A stretch of DNA of 64,000 bases from Grifola frondosa (GCA_001683735.1 LUGG01000023.1:744001-808000); one strand, 5' to 3'. Numbered from the stretch's first letter, positions 12,146-26,696 are shown. Made by a program: numbers and translations. The notes: generated from the sequence alone by a model not told the origin.

Positions 12146-14172
12146 CTACAGCGCGTGGATGAGAGCTTCGGCATCCCGGGAGCGAGGTTTGATAGTACAG
12201 CGAAACTTCTCCGGGTACCTGTGATATCAGTTCCCTAAACAATATTGTTGTGGAAGATAACTCTGGAGGAGCGTACGAGAGAATGCCTGATGTCATCTTC
12301 GGCTCCAGCTGAATTGGCCGGCCTTCCGAATCTAAGGGCGATTCAATGTCGAAGACGTGCAGCACCGACGCGACATTGATAAATAATGAAGAGTCTGCGA
12401 AATGCCGCCCAGGACATATGCTGGGAGGATGCGAATTAATTTTGAGTGATGATTTCCGGAATGCAACGCACCGTCGTCCATATCCAAAAGCAATCGTATT
12501 AGGATCTTTCACTTGCGGATCCAACTGTCCGTCTTTAAGGAAACGCTCCGGCTTGAATTCATCTGGTTCGGGATACATTATGGGGTCACGAGAAAACGCC
12601 CTGAAAAATGAATGTTTCACATTGGATCACCGTATGATAACCTCACACATACCACAAGTTGGCCATCACCAGTGACCCTTTAGGTATGTGATACCCTCTG
12701 TATTCGTCATCTTCCAAACAGCGGTGCGGAAGCCCCAATGGGGCAACCGTCTGCCAGCGTAAACACTCTCTTGCGAGCGCATTAATGTACGGCAGCGAAG
12801 CTCGATCAGAGAACTCTGGTAACCGGCATGGCCCAATAATGGCATCCAGTTCAGCTTGAGCTCTCTTTTGTACTTGAGGATACAACGTCATCGCAAGAAA
12901 GAAGGTCTGGATTGCGGAAAAAGTCTGCGAAAATATGAATAGCTGAGTATGTGGCGGTGAGATCAAAAATTGTTTGAACTTACGGTATCGGCACCACCTG
13001 CCAAGTACAGTGAGTGTCAGTTGCTCCTCGGAATATTGAAGAAACATCGCACCAGCGTAAGCTATTCCTGTTACGTTCTTCGCATCTCTTCTTCCTCCGC
13101 TGCGAGTGTTCCATCGATGTGAGAGATTTTATCTAATAGCACACTCGTGATCGATGGACCCGCTGAGCCATCCTTCTGTTATTTGCGTAGCATCAATCAA
13201 GACAGTGATCAAGTTGAGGTGCACGTACGATAGCATCCTTCGCCGTGGCAAATGGCATCTCCCGGAGAGCCGTAACAGCTTCCTTCCCCTTTGCTGCCTC
13301 AATCTGGAACCCAGCTCCCGGAAACCAGGCGGGAACAAACCTCAATAAGGGCATAAACTCCACTAAATATTTTCCTGGGACAAGCACTTCCTCGAATGTT
13401 CTGAGGGCCTCTTCAGCCACAACGATATACTGATCGCCTGAGTCCGATGCATTGATGTCATATGCAATTTTCAGGATGGTGGCCCCGAAGGCCCTTTGTC
13501 ACAATTGTTAGTAGATGAACTGCTGGTGGTCAATTGTATGCATACTGGCGGATGAGTTTTACGAATTGGTCCGGAGACTGTGATAAGCGCTTTAGAAAAC
13601 GACGTGTTTCATGCAGCTGAACAGGTTGATGCTTTGGCATTGTTCCGGCGTGAAAGCACTGGTGAAAGGTCCGTCGGAGTCGTCGCCATCGTTGACCATA
13701 GGACATCAATGAAAAATTCCAGTCCCATCCAGTACTACACATCAAATGAGATGAGCGATTTGACTTGGTAATACTTGGCCCCACTTACAGCGATACCATC
13801 GTTGACATCCCTCTGTCCGAATACGTCGCAGATCTTCGTTCGAATAGATCAAACGCCGCGTCCGGAGACCCAAGAATGACCATAGATTGTCCTAATACCC
13901 GCAGGTGCACAATGTCACCTACAAAGATAATGAGCAACGCGATTAATCTTTTGGTGGGGAGATGAACAAGAACCATATATTGCAGACATATCTCGATATG
14001 TAACCCATTGCATTGTTTTGGGTACATCAAAAATATTACCGACGACAGGCAGAGGCTTCGGGCCCGGTGGAAGAGGAAGATTCCTTGGGTATGTAACATT
14101 CTTGTGTTTCCAAATCAAGAACGCAGTCAGAGCAGCAAGCAAGAAAAGGCAGGTGTAAACGTCGAACATCAT
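12146..14172 (-). CDS. Cytochrome P450 C (OrdA/CYP64-like group)
   Basis: Third tandem P450 of the group. Starts MMFDVYTCLFLLAALTAF (anchor) and [15 protein letters not shown]. Blocks: DIVHLRVLGQSMVILGS, GWDWNFSLMSYGQRW, GGADTTFSAIQTFF (I helix), ECLRWQ (ExxR), haem motif [17 protein letters not shown] with the group's intron splitting the Arg codon. C-terminus YPEKFRCTIKPRSRDAEALI, stop at 12146. One apparent missing base at about 13085: EEEE is followed by MRRT and a stop, while the next frame gives the expected DAKNVTGIAYAG. Otherwise complete. The usual Met before GWDW is Thr here. Confidence 0.85.
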
Positions 14173-14936
14173 ACCGATTGTCTTCTCTACAGAGTCGACA
14201 CCGACCTATTTGTAGTGAACGGTTCTCAACGGGCATGCGATTGAAATTGCTCCACATATGTTCACATGCCAATGTCTTAGTCGACGCCAGAAGACAAAAG
14301 ATGCTTCGTGCCAAGTGGCTTGTTATCGGTACCATCATTTGTGCCAGTCGGATGACTCGCACATTCTTGAAGTGCGCGCTAAAGGTGTCTGTCACCGGTG
14401 AAAATGACACTGTGAGAGTAAATGCACAAAAGAGGTGGGAAACGTGAGAAGGCTACGTTCCGAATAAAAGATCGTGCGGGGGCGCTGCGAACATCCTGAA
14501 GTGTTGACTTAACATGTCCTAGATTCGGAGAAGATATTCCATGTCGTGTGATCCGGAGACGCTAGAGTCCGACCATCAGCAAGTATCGTAACAAGCCAAA
14601 GACGTGTTTTGTCGCGACTCACCAGATAGCATTGAGTGCTAAGAGAGAGCACTCAGTCCAATATTTGTAATGTTGGCAAAATCAAATAGGCTACATGTGA
14701 TTAAGGTGCGACAATGCATACAACCACTACTACAATGTGCTACAGGTCCATCAGGTCCATGAAAGATGTACTATCAATACAAAAGCGCTGCGCAGGCTGG
14801 GAAGTAGAATGTGGATATGGTTTAGTAATAAGTCAAGCACGCCCTCTCGTTGCTCTGCAACAACTACGAGCCGCTAGTGCTCACGGGCAACTATCCGCAA
14901 ATGGTCGTTGGAACAGTTTGATTGAACGGCGTCTTT
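14173..14936. other. Intergenic region upstream of P450-C
   Basis: Promoter side of P450-C and 3' flank of the kinase gene. No coding segment, RNA gene or repeat recognised. Confidence 0.45.
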
Positions 14937-17831
14937 TCACACCATAAATCGCTGCTCAATACTGGGTGTGGCGCCCACGGCGGCCCGAGGGGACTGCAGG
15001 GCGTCCAAGCGCCACTCGCCACGCAGGCGGTGGTATATTACCTTGAAGGTCGACACGGCACCCTTCTCGAGGACGAACCCGAGGATCGTCTCGTATCCGC
15101 TCATGTCCACCCTGCTCCTTGCCCCAGGGAAAGAGATCACGTGTGGCGACATCGGGTTTTGCGATAGACGCGGCGTGGCCCCGGGTTGTGAGTAGGCGTG
15201 CGAGCTGGGAGCACCGGAGAACTCGACGCGGAAGCGGACCTGCTTCTGAATGAGCGCCGAACCATCGTGGATGTCGTCGACACGACATTTGAGGACGCTC
15301 CAGCCAAAGTTCTCCTCAAGCACTGTATGAACTCCAAACTGCTCAAGTAGACGGGTGACCTCCGTCCGTGTGGTGGGGAGGTCATGTGCCGAGTACAGGA
15401 GGTACGACTGGACTTTCCAGTGGAAGAGGTTGGAGAACCAGCCTTTGAATTCGCCGACGACGGGAGAGCCTACGGATACTCCCGGAGACATTGGAGCTGA
15501 GGAATTAACAGAAAATGTAGCCCGCTTCTGAAGGATAGGAACTCCATGAAGGTCCAACGGAGGGGCTGAGATGAATGACGATAATGTTAGGATGAAACTA
15601 CATAGGAAATCAGAAATTACTAACGGCGACTCTTCTTCCTATCCTTCGTCTGCTCCCTACCACCGGAGTCGTTGATAAACAGCATGTTTCCCATCTCCTT
15701 CGCCATCGGGACGGAATGTCCAAAACCCAAGCCGCCCGAATCGTGTGCATGCTCGATGTGCGTGTGCCTTCGTGCACGACCATTTCCGTGCCAATTCTCT
15801 TTGTTCTCAGTCTCCATGCGCTGAATGATCCCAGATGCTACATCTTGACTCTCCTCACGCGCATTCATACGGCCCTGCATGTGCCCGTGAGCGCACTGAC
15901 CTTGCGCAGCATTCCACGTAGCGGCCTGAATATTGACAACTGTCGCATAATGGTCAATTGCCTTCTGCAGCTCCTCGTCGGGAACGCGGGGAGCAGCAAT
16001 CATCGGCAAAGTTGGGCGAGCCGCGAGCGGTACAGGAGCGTGGATAATCCCAGGAGCAGACACTGTTGTCGAGTTTCTGCGAAGCAACGGAGCCGCGATC
16101 GAGACCACTGGAGGACTAACAGTGGGACGGGACGCCCCAGGAGCGCTAGCGGCTGCGCGTTGCATAGGAGGAGGCACGATACCAGGAGCAGCGAACATGC
16201 TCTGGGACACTTGGCTAGCGGCAGCCGCTTCGCGGTTTTGCCTGAGCCAAATAGCATCGGGATTCGGCGCGAAAGAGGGAGGCATCGAGATCGCATGAGA
16301 GCCGCGGGTATTTCCTGTGACGGGACGGGGTTTCTGCGGACGAGGACCGATTGGAGACGGAGGATATGGGCGAGAGGGCGTTCTTTCCATTAACACATCT
16401 GTGTATACCACAAGACCATTGGGCGAGGGGGTGCGAGAGGAAGCCCCTGGTGCTGCGCGGTTTGAGCGTAAAGGTAGGCTCGACTGTGGCCGGTTGAGAT
16501 CTTGCACCTCCAGATGTCCCACCTTCTTTGCCCGGGGCGCGGCGTACTGCTTCGTGACCACTTTGCCTTCTGCGCTTAGAACCTCATCGATGTCCATGAG
16601 AATGCCATGCTCCTCCATTGCCTTCTCGCGATGTTTCTGCAAGAGGAAATAGAACGCCTTTGCGAGCGTACCCTTCCCGGCGGCACTTAGCAGATCTGCT
16701 TTAATAACCTCACTGTCCGCATGACGTCCCCAGATCACGCACAAAGACTCGAACAGATCGCGGTCGATGTGCAGCGCCGATGGCAGCGGTTTAGCCAACT
16801 CTGAAACTGGCGGCGCCGAGACGTACGTGATCCCAGGTGTGAGGCTCTCTAGCCAAGGATGCGCAAGGACTTCGGCCATCTGAGAGCGAGCGGTCAGTCC
16901 GAGCCAATCTCACTGCACGAAGATTCCTCACCGTGATTCGCTTCGCGACATCGACGACGAGCATACGAGACAGCAGGTCCTTCGCCAGCGGGTCCACGAA
17001 GCTGGGCATGTCATACTTGCCGATCTTCACCTTTGTCAGCAGCGTCCGGACGTTCTTGTCGTCGAACGGAAGCCGGCCCGTCAGGAGCGCATATAGAATC
17101 ACGCCGCAGCTCCAGATGTCCGTCGCCGTGCCACTATACTTGTGGCCGTTGACAATCTCTGGGCTGGCGTAGTGAGGGCTGCCGCAGCTCGTCTCGAGCT
17201 GAAGCGACGGCGGAGCGAAGGCCGCCATGCCCCAATCCGCGATCTTAATCAGAGGCGGGTTCAAGGAGTGGATGAGTATGTTCTCCGGTTTGAGGTCACG
17301 GTGTATTATTGAGAAGGTGTGCGCGTAGTTGAGGCCATAGACAATCTGTTTGAAGTAGGCGAGCGCCTCGAGAGGGGGGAGCCTGCCGCGATTGACCAAA
17401 AAGTCGAAGAGCTCCCCGCCTTCAACGTACTCGAGTATTAGATAGAGCTCCTTATCACCCTCGTAGACGTCGTAGATGCGCATTATATTCGGGTGATTCA
17501 TGAGTTTCATCATGGTGATCTCCCTGTCGACACCGAGACGCTGCTTCTCGGTCTTTGCTTGGGTCGCGAGGGAGGCGCGGGAATTGACGAACGGCTGAAG
17601 TGGGAGGATCTTGATGGCGGCGAGCTGGCCGGTGCGGCGGTGTCGCGCGATCTTGACGCGACCACTGGCTCCTTTACCGACGCACTCGCCGATGATCCAT
17701 GGACCAACATATTTCGCGTCGCCTGGGTAGTCAAACGCGCCGCTTCCAGCGGCAGCTTTCTCCTTCTCCCAGCGAGTGCCGAGCGGCGTAGCATACTTGA
17801 CGGGAGGTGCGCGAGGGGGGCTGTTCGGCAT
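14937..17831 (-). CDS. Gin4/Hsl1/Kcc4-type serine/threonine kinase (CAMK)
   Basis: Cell-cycle/septin-associated CAMKL kinase of the Nim1 family by domain order. Exons are 16932-17831, 15625-16879 and 14937-15565. The kinase domain has the Gly loop GKGASGRVK, AIKILP (ATP Lys), HRDLKPEN (catalytic loop), IADWGMA (Mg site, DWG instead of DFG), CGSPHYASPE (activation segment) and DIWSCGVILYALLTG. A helical segment after the kinase (FESLCVIWGRHADSEVI) is typical of Hsl1/Gin4. A long Pro/Ala/Ser-rich disordered region follows, then a C-terminal KA1-like domain beginning WFSNLFHWKVQSYLLYS. The second intron has a GTTAGT donor. Start at 17831 (MPNSPPRAPPVK) is preferred over an upstream in-frame Met at 18083, whose extension is low complexity. 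Confidence 0.88.
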
Positions 17832-18943
17832 ATTACAAAACGGAAATAGAGTTAAGATTAGAGTGTGGTATATAGAGTGTTGTCGTAATATTCGTGATGT
17901 TCCTGGTGTCGTCGCAGTCGTCACAGTCGTCGTCGACCAGGACGACGAGCTAAAAGCCGAACAAAGAACCAAACTTGGAGGCTGACTGAGGCAAATAACG
18001 CGTAAACAACGCGTAGCACGTGCGCACATTATGACGGTGAGCGGCGGTCGCCTTCTAAACCGGCATCCGCCTTCGTCGGTCACCCTGGACTGAATTGCTA
18101 CCTTTTGCTATGTGAAAGAGGTGGAAGAGTCGTAATGATGAGTCCTTATTCCAGCCCGCTGCGGGATGTATTCGGGTGGACGAGCGACCGGCAATACCTG
18201 TGACGATAAGTTTCGAACCTCATAACGCAAGATTGACGCAAGATTCCATTATGCAGGTAAGTACAGCAGCGTTGGGAGTAAGCCTAATTAGTGCTCGTTT
18301 GTATCATTGTGCAAGGTCTATCTTTATACGTTGTTGCAGGTGCAAGTCATAGGCCTCCAATGTTTGGAAATCCTCCGATATTTCGGTACAATGTCTTTCT
18401 AATATTCTCAAATGCTGAGAATACATTCAACCGGCTCAAACCCATCCGAATATGGGCCCTGCCCTTACATTGTAACTTTGAAACATCTGGGGCTATACAT
18501 GATGCTCGGGAGTTTATGATACAAGGTAGCGTCCAACAAAGTAAATTATTCACATTTGTTATGCCTAGGTTCACCATGTGATTGTCAAACGCCTAATTTG
18601 CGGGGGTTGCTCGGGGCCGCTTATGTCGCCATCTAGCCATCCCCCAACTTCCGTTCATATTATGCGGTGTCATCTCGGTCGTTGGGCTTATTTTCAGCTA
18701 CGCTGTTCGCCTGCTCAAAGGTTCTGCGCTGTTTCTATTTTTGATAGCTACTGTGGGGCCCCAATTCCTTACCCATGAGACCTTCTACAGGCTTCCTGTG
18801 GAGCTTCTTATGCATTCCACCGAATACGATGACCCAGTACCTGTGTACGGTGCCGCACGGCAACAGCATGTCGTCTGCCTGATCCTCGGTTCAATCCAAG
18901 ATGAAAAAAAAAATTGTAGATGCGCTCATGTGCAAGACATTCG
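17832..18943. other. Divergent intergenic region, kinase and LPMO 1
   Basis: Shared upstream region of the kinase (-) and AA9 LPMO 1 (+). No gene is recognised in it; a 96-codon ORF at 18291 shows no family features. Confidence 0.45.
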
Positions 18944-18950
18944 TATAAAA
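18944..18950 (+). promoter_or_regulatory. TATA box of LPMO 1
   Basis: TATAAAA lies 59 bases before the LPMO 1 start codon, a strong core-promoter position for an inducible secreted-enzyme gene. Confidence 0.6.
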
Positions 18951-19008
18951 GGCATGTATGTGGCCTCCTAGCATACCAGGCAGACAAGCTCAAGTTTAAC
19001 ATCTCAAG

Positions 19009-20210
19009 ATGAAGGCCTTGTTCGCAGCTCTCACTGTGGTCTCAGCACAGCTCGTCGCAGCTCATTGTACGTTAACTATTCGATTATGTTCGACACCAGC
19101 CCTCACCACATTCGCGCAGATACACTTCCCGACCTCATTGCCAACGGTGTTACCTATGCTGATTGGCTGTACGTCCGTACAACGGAGAACTACCAGACGA
19201 ATGCCCCTGTTAGTGGTCTTCACCGATAAACCTTCACGCCGATGACCTATTCCGATGCAGATCACAGATGTCACCTCGCCTGAGTTCCGCTGCTACGAGC
19301 TCGATATGTCGACCACCCCTGGCGAGACTTCGACGGCAACTGTAGCTGCGGGCTCCACCATCGGATTTAAAGGTACGTGGTATTTCGCTCCCTTGATGAG
19401 GATTATTTAATTGCTCACCTGCTCCAATAGCGGTGAATAGCTTCCAATGTTATGATAGACGGGACTGATTTTTCTCGCAGAACAATGACTTTTATCACCC
19501 AGGAGTGAGTCCATACATATTGCTGCGGTGATCATTCTCGGAACCAATCATAATATCACAACAGTACTTCTCCGCATACATGAGTTCAGCTTCTCCGGCT
19601 GCGAACAGCGCGGACGCCGCTACTGGAGCCACTTGGTTCAAGGTTTGGGAAGACCCTCCGGTGTACGAGAACGGCGCCTTGGTTTTCCCTTCGCAGAGTC
19701 AGTATTCGTTCTGCTGTTAGACGTCGCATACACTAAACGCCGTGATGATGCTCAGCTATCGACCAGTTCACATTCACCATTCCGGAAGACTTGCCCAGTG
19801 GCCAATACTTGGTTCGCGGCGAACAGGTGCGGAACTTTCAGTCCGTGACATTGGTGGCCAGCGGTATTCAAATCTCTTGAATCTTAGATTGCGCTTCATG
19901 TGGCATCCACCTTCGGTGGCGCGCAGTTCTACCTTGGCTGCGCACAGATCAACGTCGTCAATGGCGGAAGTGGAAGCCCGTCCCCACTTGTCTCTATTCC
20001 TGGCGTGTACACGGGCGTGAGTAATATAAACTGATAGGATACGAAGACTACTCAATCCCATGAATGTAGTACGAACCGGGTATCCTCATCAACATCTATG
20101 ATCTGCCTGCTGACTATCCCGGTTACCAGTCCCGTAAATGCCTCCTTCACCGCTTGCCTATCTGTATGCTGATAATTTTTCTAGCTGGACCGGCTGTCTG
20201 GAGCGGGTGA
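19009..20210 (+). CDS. AA9 lytic polysaccharide monooxygenase 1
   Basis: Secreted copper enzyme for oxidative cleavage of cellulose or related glucans. The signal peptide [18 protein letters not shown] is cut before His-Tyr-Thr-Leu-Pro, so His becomes residue 1 of the copper brace; the second His is in FYHPGYFSAYM and the axial Tyr is probably in GAQFYLGC. Other blocks are [26 protein letters not shown] and the AA9 ending YPGYQSPGPAVWSG. No carbohydrate-binding module. Exons: 19009-19066, 19120-19208, 19261-19372, 19431-19432, 19481-19504, then from 19565. Exon 4 is only two bases (CG): it is required to join GFK to NNDFYHPG in frame, giving [12 protein letters not shown]. Paralogue of LPMO 2 at 40.3 kb. 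Confidence 0.9.
19431..19432 (+). other. Predicted 2-nt micro-exon in LPMO 1
   Basis: The CG dinucleotide sits between an acceptor (CCAATAG, to 19430) and a donor (GTGAAT, from 19433). Joining 19372 directly to 19481 gives an immediate TGA; including CG gives an Ala codon and the conserved frame. The same arrangement is in LPMO 2. Confidence 0.65.
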
Positions 20211-21268
20211 ATAGCTTGGAGCAGAGAAATGGTTCTATAAAGTCGTGAGATACGTTGTCGTGTCAAATGTGCATTACCTGCGCTGGAAGTCTCTTATGAT
20301 GCGCTCACTTTTCTGACACGTGAGTCGATGAGTCTCTACAACACTATATCTTGGTCCGACGTTCTGCGCCAATCTCGGTGATCATGCAGCCGCGAAGCGT
20401 CCGCTCTTCCGAGCAAGACTAAATATATCAAACATGAGCGTAAGGTACATGGTGCCATTGCTTATACTCAAAATCCTTGGATCGAATTCTGTTCTTTCTA
20501 GGAAGCCCTTCCAATTTTGTCTTGCCCTTTCTCCCTAATCCGTGTGATCGCGGATACTGTTGTTTCCTCTTTATAATGTCATACAGCACCTTTTGCTATA
20601 AAGGCTACATGAAGTTAGTTCACAACGTTAATTGGCGGCTGAAGCATTCAAACGCTTAGTATGTTTTCGACACTTGGTTAACGCCAGGCCCTATTGGACA
20701 GTAGAATAGCTTTTACGAGGCGCGATGTAGTTGCAAATCTAGATGTATACCGTACGTACTGTATACCCGGGTCGGAGTGTTCGAATTCATGAAGTATAAT
20801 TGACTATTTTCCTTATTTGGACAGGGTTGATCGTGAGGAATTCGGAATTCGGACAGTCTCCGTTCAGGTGAGGTTCAGCATCTATGTTTTGGCAGACACT
20901 TAAGCGGAATACAGCACTCGCAAAAACATGTTGAGACCTCCCATTTCTCCAGATTCACTGACAACGCTCGCTCACACACACACGGGCACAACGCTTGTGT
21001 AGAATATATTTTTTCTGATCGTTGTGGCCAAGCTATGCTCTGCATGAAAGTTGTATCACATACGTTTATTTTGGATGTTGTCAGTGCACACATATCACCG
21101 ATTCTAAGTTCCGAGTCTTTCTGAAAATGAAAAGGGCAGAAGTCTCAGAATACAACAGGACATTACTTAGGATAATCCCACGAGCAGACCTACAGAAAGA
21201 TAAGTACGAGAAACACGACGAACAAAAACAGCAAAACAGAACACGAAGGGAGGGGCGACAGTCAAGTT
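20211..21268. other. Convergent 3' intergenic region, LPMO 1 and SWI3
   Basis: Both flanking genes end here. No gene, repeat or RNA is recognised. Confidence 0.45.
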
Positions 21269-23489
<2,221 letters not shown>

Positions 23490-23881
23490 CGCGGTGACCA
23501 CACAGCTGGTTGGGAGAGACTGATTCAAGCAGGACAATGATTGAATGGTGGTTTACGTTACGTAATGTTTATCTAGGTGGATTCTCTCATTTATTTAGAA
23601 ACCTTAATCCTCAAAACTATATTTAAAACCTTTGGCTGACAACATTTTCACCGCTGTGTCGAAAGTCAGCATGCGGAAAATCGAGTAAGACGTTGTCTTC
23701 AGTGACGGGGTGGTGACGGGCTTAAGGAAGTATTATGTTTTAATTCTGTGATTGCAGGCTTGTGTTCCGCTCAATTATCAAAATTGTTAAATGTTATCAT
23801 TTATATTTTCTTATATTGTAATTTAGCGCGACTCCATCTCCACTACATTTTATCGCTCTTGTTCGGTCTCCTCACGATTTC
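23490..23881. other. Divergent promoter region, SWI3 and PPR gene
   Basis: A 392-bp AT-rich shared promoter; long T-rich and A-rich stretches at 23730-23830. Nothing else is seen. Confidence 0.4.
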
Positions 23882-26029
23882 ATGGCATCATGGGTGCTCA
23901 CTCATTCGCCATGGTCGTTGAGTCGTGCTCGCCTGCGTCTGGAATTTCTTGCCTGGTCGACAAGTCATGGTGCATGGTCCCCGTTGATGGCCAAGACCTA
24001 CTTCAGCACTCCTCACCTTTCGGAAGAGACTCCGGCTATGATGGAGTTGAAGAAGCTTCCATATCCCTCCACGCCTCTTGACCCTTCCCTCTTTGAAGAG
24101 ATGTCCGAGGAATATGTACATGCAGGGGAGGGTATCCGCTCGACTGCCCCAGACAACCCATCCCAGCTGCTGATTGGGCTGGTCAGGCAGAAGAAATTCT
24201 CAGACGCAGATCGTGTATATGGAGAGCTCAAGGAGATGGGGGTCTCGATCAAACCGAATGCCGTGTACCAATTCGCTGCTATCGAGTCACTGTACACCGA
24301 CTACGCGTCGCCTCAGGATAGAGCGTCCGCATTCGTGAAGTGGGTGTCTCTCATTCCTCGTAAAGACATGCTAGACGTGATTCCCATTATTATGAGGACT
24401 TTCCTCACGCATCATACTATTCTCGACCTTCCCCTCCTCGCCCAGTTTGCACTGATTGTCGCATCCAAGGGCTTTGCGAACGTTGTTGCACGCCAAATCA
24501 TTCCCCATCTCGTCCGATACACGTCACCAGCAGTATTCGCCAGCTTCCTCGACGCATTTCGCATATCCGCGTGGACATTCATAGAGTCATCCAACCCGGG
24601 CGGAGATTCCAGTTTCTGGTTTCCAATTCATCTAACTTCTTGGTATGGGTACGCGATCAGAGGTCATTGTCTTGCAGGACGGCCTGTTGAAGCGTTCAAT
24701 ATCCTCCAATCAGCTCGCTCGCTGGACATTGGCATAACTCATTTCACTTACGATTTCCTTACGGCAAGCCTTCGGAAAGTGCAGGACGAGGAGAAGATCT
24801 CAGTTGTCGAGAGTTTGCGTAGAGTTCAGGCAGGATCGTCGTTCAAGTCCCGAGAAGCTAGAAAAGCCTCCCCTGCTCCTGCAAACGCGGCCCTCGATCA
24901 CCTTGTCGCGACGGCTAACAAGCCAGCACCCCCGAATCTGGCATTTGTCGCCAGACTTTTGAAGGCCGTATTCTCAGTTTCTCTCCCTATTCCTTCCGGT
25001 GCTCTGGCATCGTTGATGAGGCATTATGCTTCTGCTGGTCGTTTTACCGCTTTGCGCCGCCTCCGCGACAAGGCATACAAAACTCGTTCCCGTCAAGTCA
25101 TATCAACCTGGGCACTTGGAGAAATGCTTTATCACCTACGACGGGGTGAGAAGAATCTTGTAATCGCCATATTTGCCGAGCATTTTCAGGTCGTCGGCGT
25201 GCCACTTAGAGTATTCAAGTATATTTCGCGGACGGAACGCCGTTTACTGCGCGACGTTCTTCCCCCCGGGTTTTTACATGTCGTGCTACCTCGATATCGC
25301 ATTGAGCAGAGAATGTGGCCTTCGACTCATCACACAGCGCTCATATGGCGGGCGGCTATTCTATTCACAGAATCACGGGAATCCCTTGAGAAACTATACC
25401 AGCAGCTCCTTACCCAGGTCGCATCGACCCGTGAGCCATCGAACTCTGCTACACTGTCAGATTTACCAGCTACCGCGGAACCTGACGATACGGACTACTT
25501 CGAATTCCATGGTTATCCCGCTCCCGCCCCCCCTCCCATTCTATTCGATTCGGCTCACTTCAACGCATTCGTACACGCGTTTGCTCATAGACTTGGGCCT
25601 CCTCGTGCTGCACAAGTGATTATTGACATGTACCGTTTGGGTATCTCGCCGAGCACAGAGACGCTGAACATTTTGGCCGGTGCATTTGCACGAGCCGGGA
25701 ACATGACAAAGCTGAACCAGCTACTGGATCGCATGGACGGGGGTGACCATGACGTAAACCAAGACGATCAGCGTTTGGAAGAGCCGAACCCCCCTGTGGA
25801 GACTGTACCGTCCAGACAACATGCCTCTGCGTTACCCCGGGCCGACGTGGTTACGTATACGGCCGTCATACGGTGGCTGTTCGAGCGAAAGTATTACGAG
25901 GACGCTGCGCAGATGGCTCAGCGGTTGAAGACGAAGACCGGTTATATTTTCGGAACTAATCCCATCACCGACCAGGTGCTGCAGGAGTTGGCATGTTATG
26001 TGCCTGCCGTGGAGGACTTCATGAGGTGA
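23882..26029 (+). CDS. Pentatricopeptide-repeat-like protein, probably mitochondrial
   Basis: A single 715-codon exon, unusual in this intron-rich region. Helical repeat pairs resemble PPR motifs: DADRVYGELKEMGVSIKPNAV (about residues 100-120), EAFNILQSARSLDIGITHFTY, AAQVIIDMYRLGISPSTETLN with AGAFARAGNMTKLNQLLDRMD, and VVTYTAVIRWLFERKYYEDA near the C-terminus. The N-terminus is Arg/Ser/Trp-rich and low in acidic residues, consistent with a mitochondrial presequence. Fungal PPR proteins act in mitochondrial RNA processing or translation; the RNA target here is unknown. Divergent from SWI3. Confidence 0.72.
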   Translation: MASWVLTHSPWSLSRARLRLEFLAWSTSHGAWSPLMAKTYFSTPHLSEETPAMMELKKLPYPSTPLDPSLFEEMSEEYVHAGEGIRSTAPDNPSQLLIGLVRQKKFSDADRVYGELKEMGVSIKPNAVYQFAAIESLYTDYASPQDRASAFVKWVSLIPRKDMLDVIPIIMRTFLTHHTILDLPLLAQFALIVASKGFANVVARQIIPHLVRYTSPAVFASFLDAFRISAWTFIESSNPGGDSSFWFPIHLTSWYGYAIRGHCLAGRPVEAFNILQSARSLDIGITHFTYDFLTASLRKVQDEEKISVVESLRRVQAGSSFKSREARKASPAPANAALDHLVATANKPAPPNLAFVARLLKAVFSVSLPIPSGALASLMRHYASAGRFTALRRLRDKAYKTRSRQVISTWALGEMLYHLRRGEKNLVIAIFAEHFQVVGVPLRVFKYISRTERRLLRDVLPPGFLHVVLPRYRIEQRMWPSTHHTALIWRAAILFTESRESLEKLYQQLLTQVASTREPSNSATLSDLPATAEPDDTDYFEFHGYPAPAPPPILFDSAHFNAFVHAFAHRLGPPRAAQVIIDMYRLGISPSTETLNILAGAFARAGNMTKLNQLLDRMDGGDHDVNQDDQRLEEPNPPVETVPSRQHASALPRADVVTYTAVIRWLFERKYYEDAAQMAQRLKTKTGYIFGTNPITDQVLQELACYVPAVEDFMR

Positions 26030-26696
26030 GGCGTTGTCACTCTGTATCATATGTTTGACTACTTACACTTGAAATTCTGCAAGGCCCCACATATAGGCCT
26101 CTCCTTAGCATCCTCGAACGTCATACAATCCTCGACTGATCATATCAGCCATATTTCCTTCGATGCCCTCGAAAATAACGCAGACTCCTCGTTCGTGTAT
26201 TTTCAAAGCCGGGTCGTACTCGAATGTTTAGTCGGCTACATGATGCCAGGAGATGTCGACGATAAATGACTGCTCCACGCATATCGCGACTTGCGCCTAA
26301 TCATTCGTTCAGTGGCGCCCCCCGCTTGGGAGACCGTCCACGCACCCCCGGCACGCGGTCAGGAATCTCTTGATTTGACGGCGGTGGCGATTCGAGTGGG
26401 ATTCATTATACTTTCTTGTACGCTTGGCGCGGGTCGCACTGCGTAGCCGGATGCAATGAAGTCAGACACCAATGTACTGGATCTTTGGTTCGTGAATTGT
26501 CCAGCTTGTCCATGATTGAAGCAGGTTCACAATGGCGACAATATCAGGTATACAACATTACGCTTTGTTGAATCTATTCAGCTAGTTCTTGCTATTCTTG
26601 AGGGTTTCAAGTTTGGGCGCGGAGTCAGCTTCTAGCTACGATGGACCCTCGACAGCTGTGAAACGTCACTTTAGCTGAGACTCTGAATCATGAGCT
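26030..26696. other. Intergenic region before the P450 relic
   Basis: No gene seen. May contain unrecognisable N-terminal remains of the adjacent P450 relic. Confidence 0.4.

Noticed and set aside
15716..16393. 225-codon plus-strand ORF inside the kinase gene
   Set aside because: Antisense shadow of the low-complexity kinase linker; no family features.
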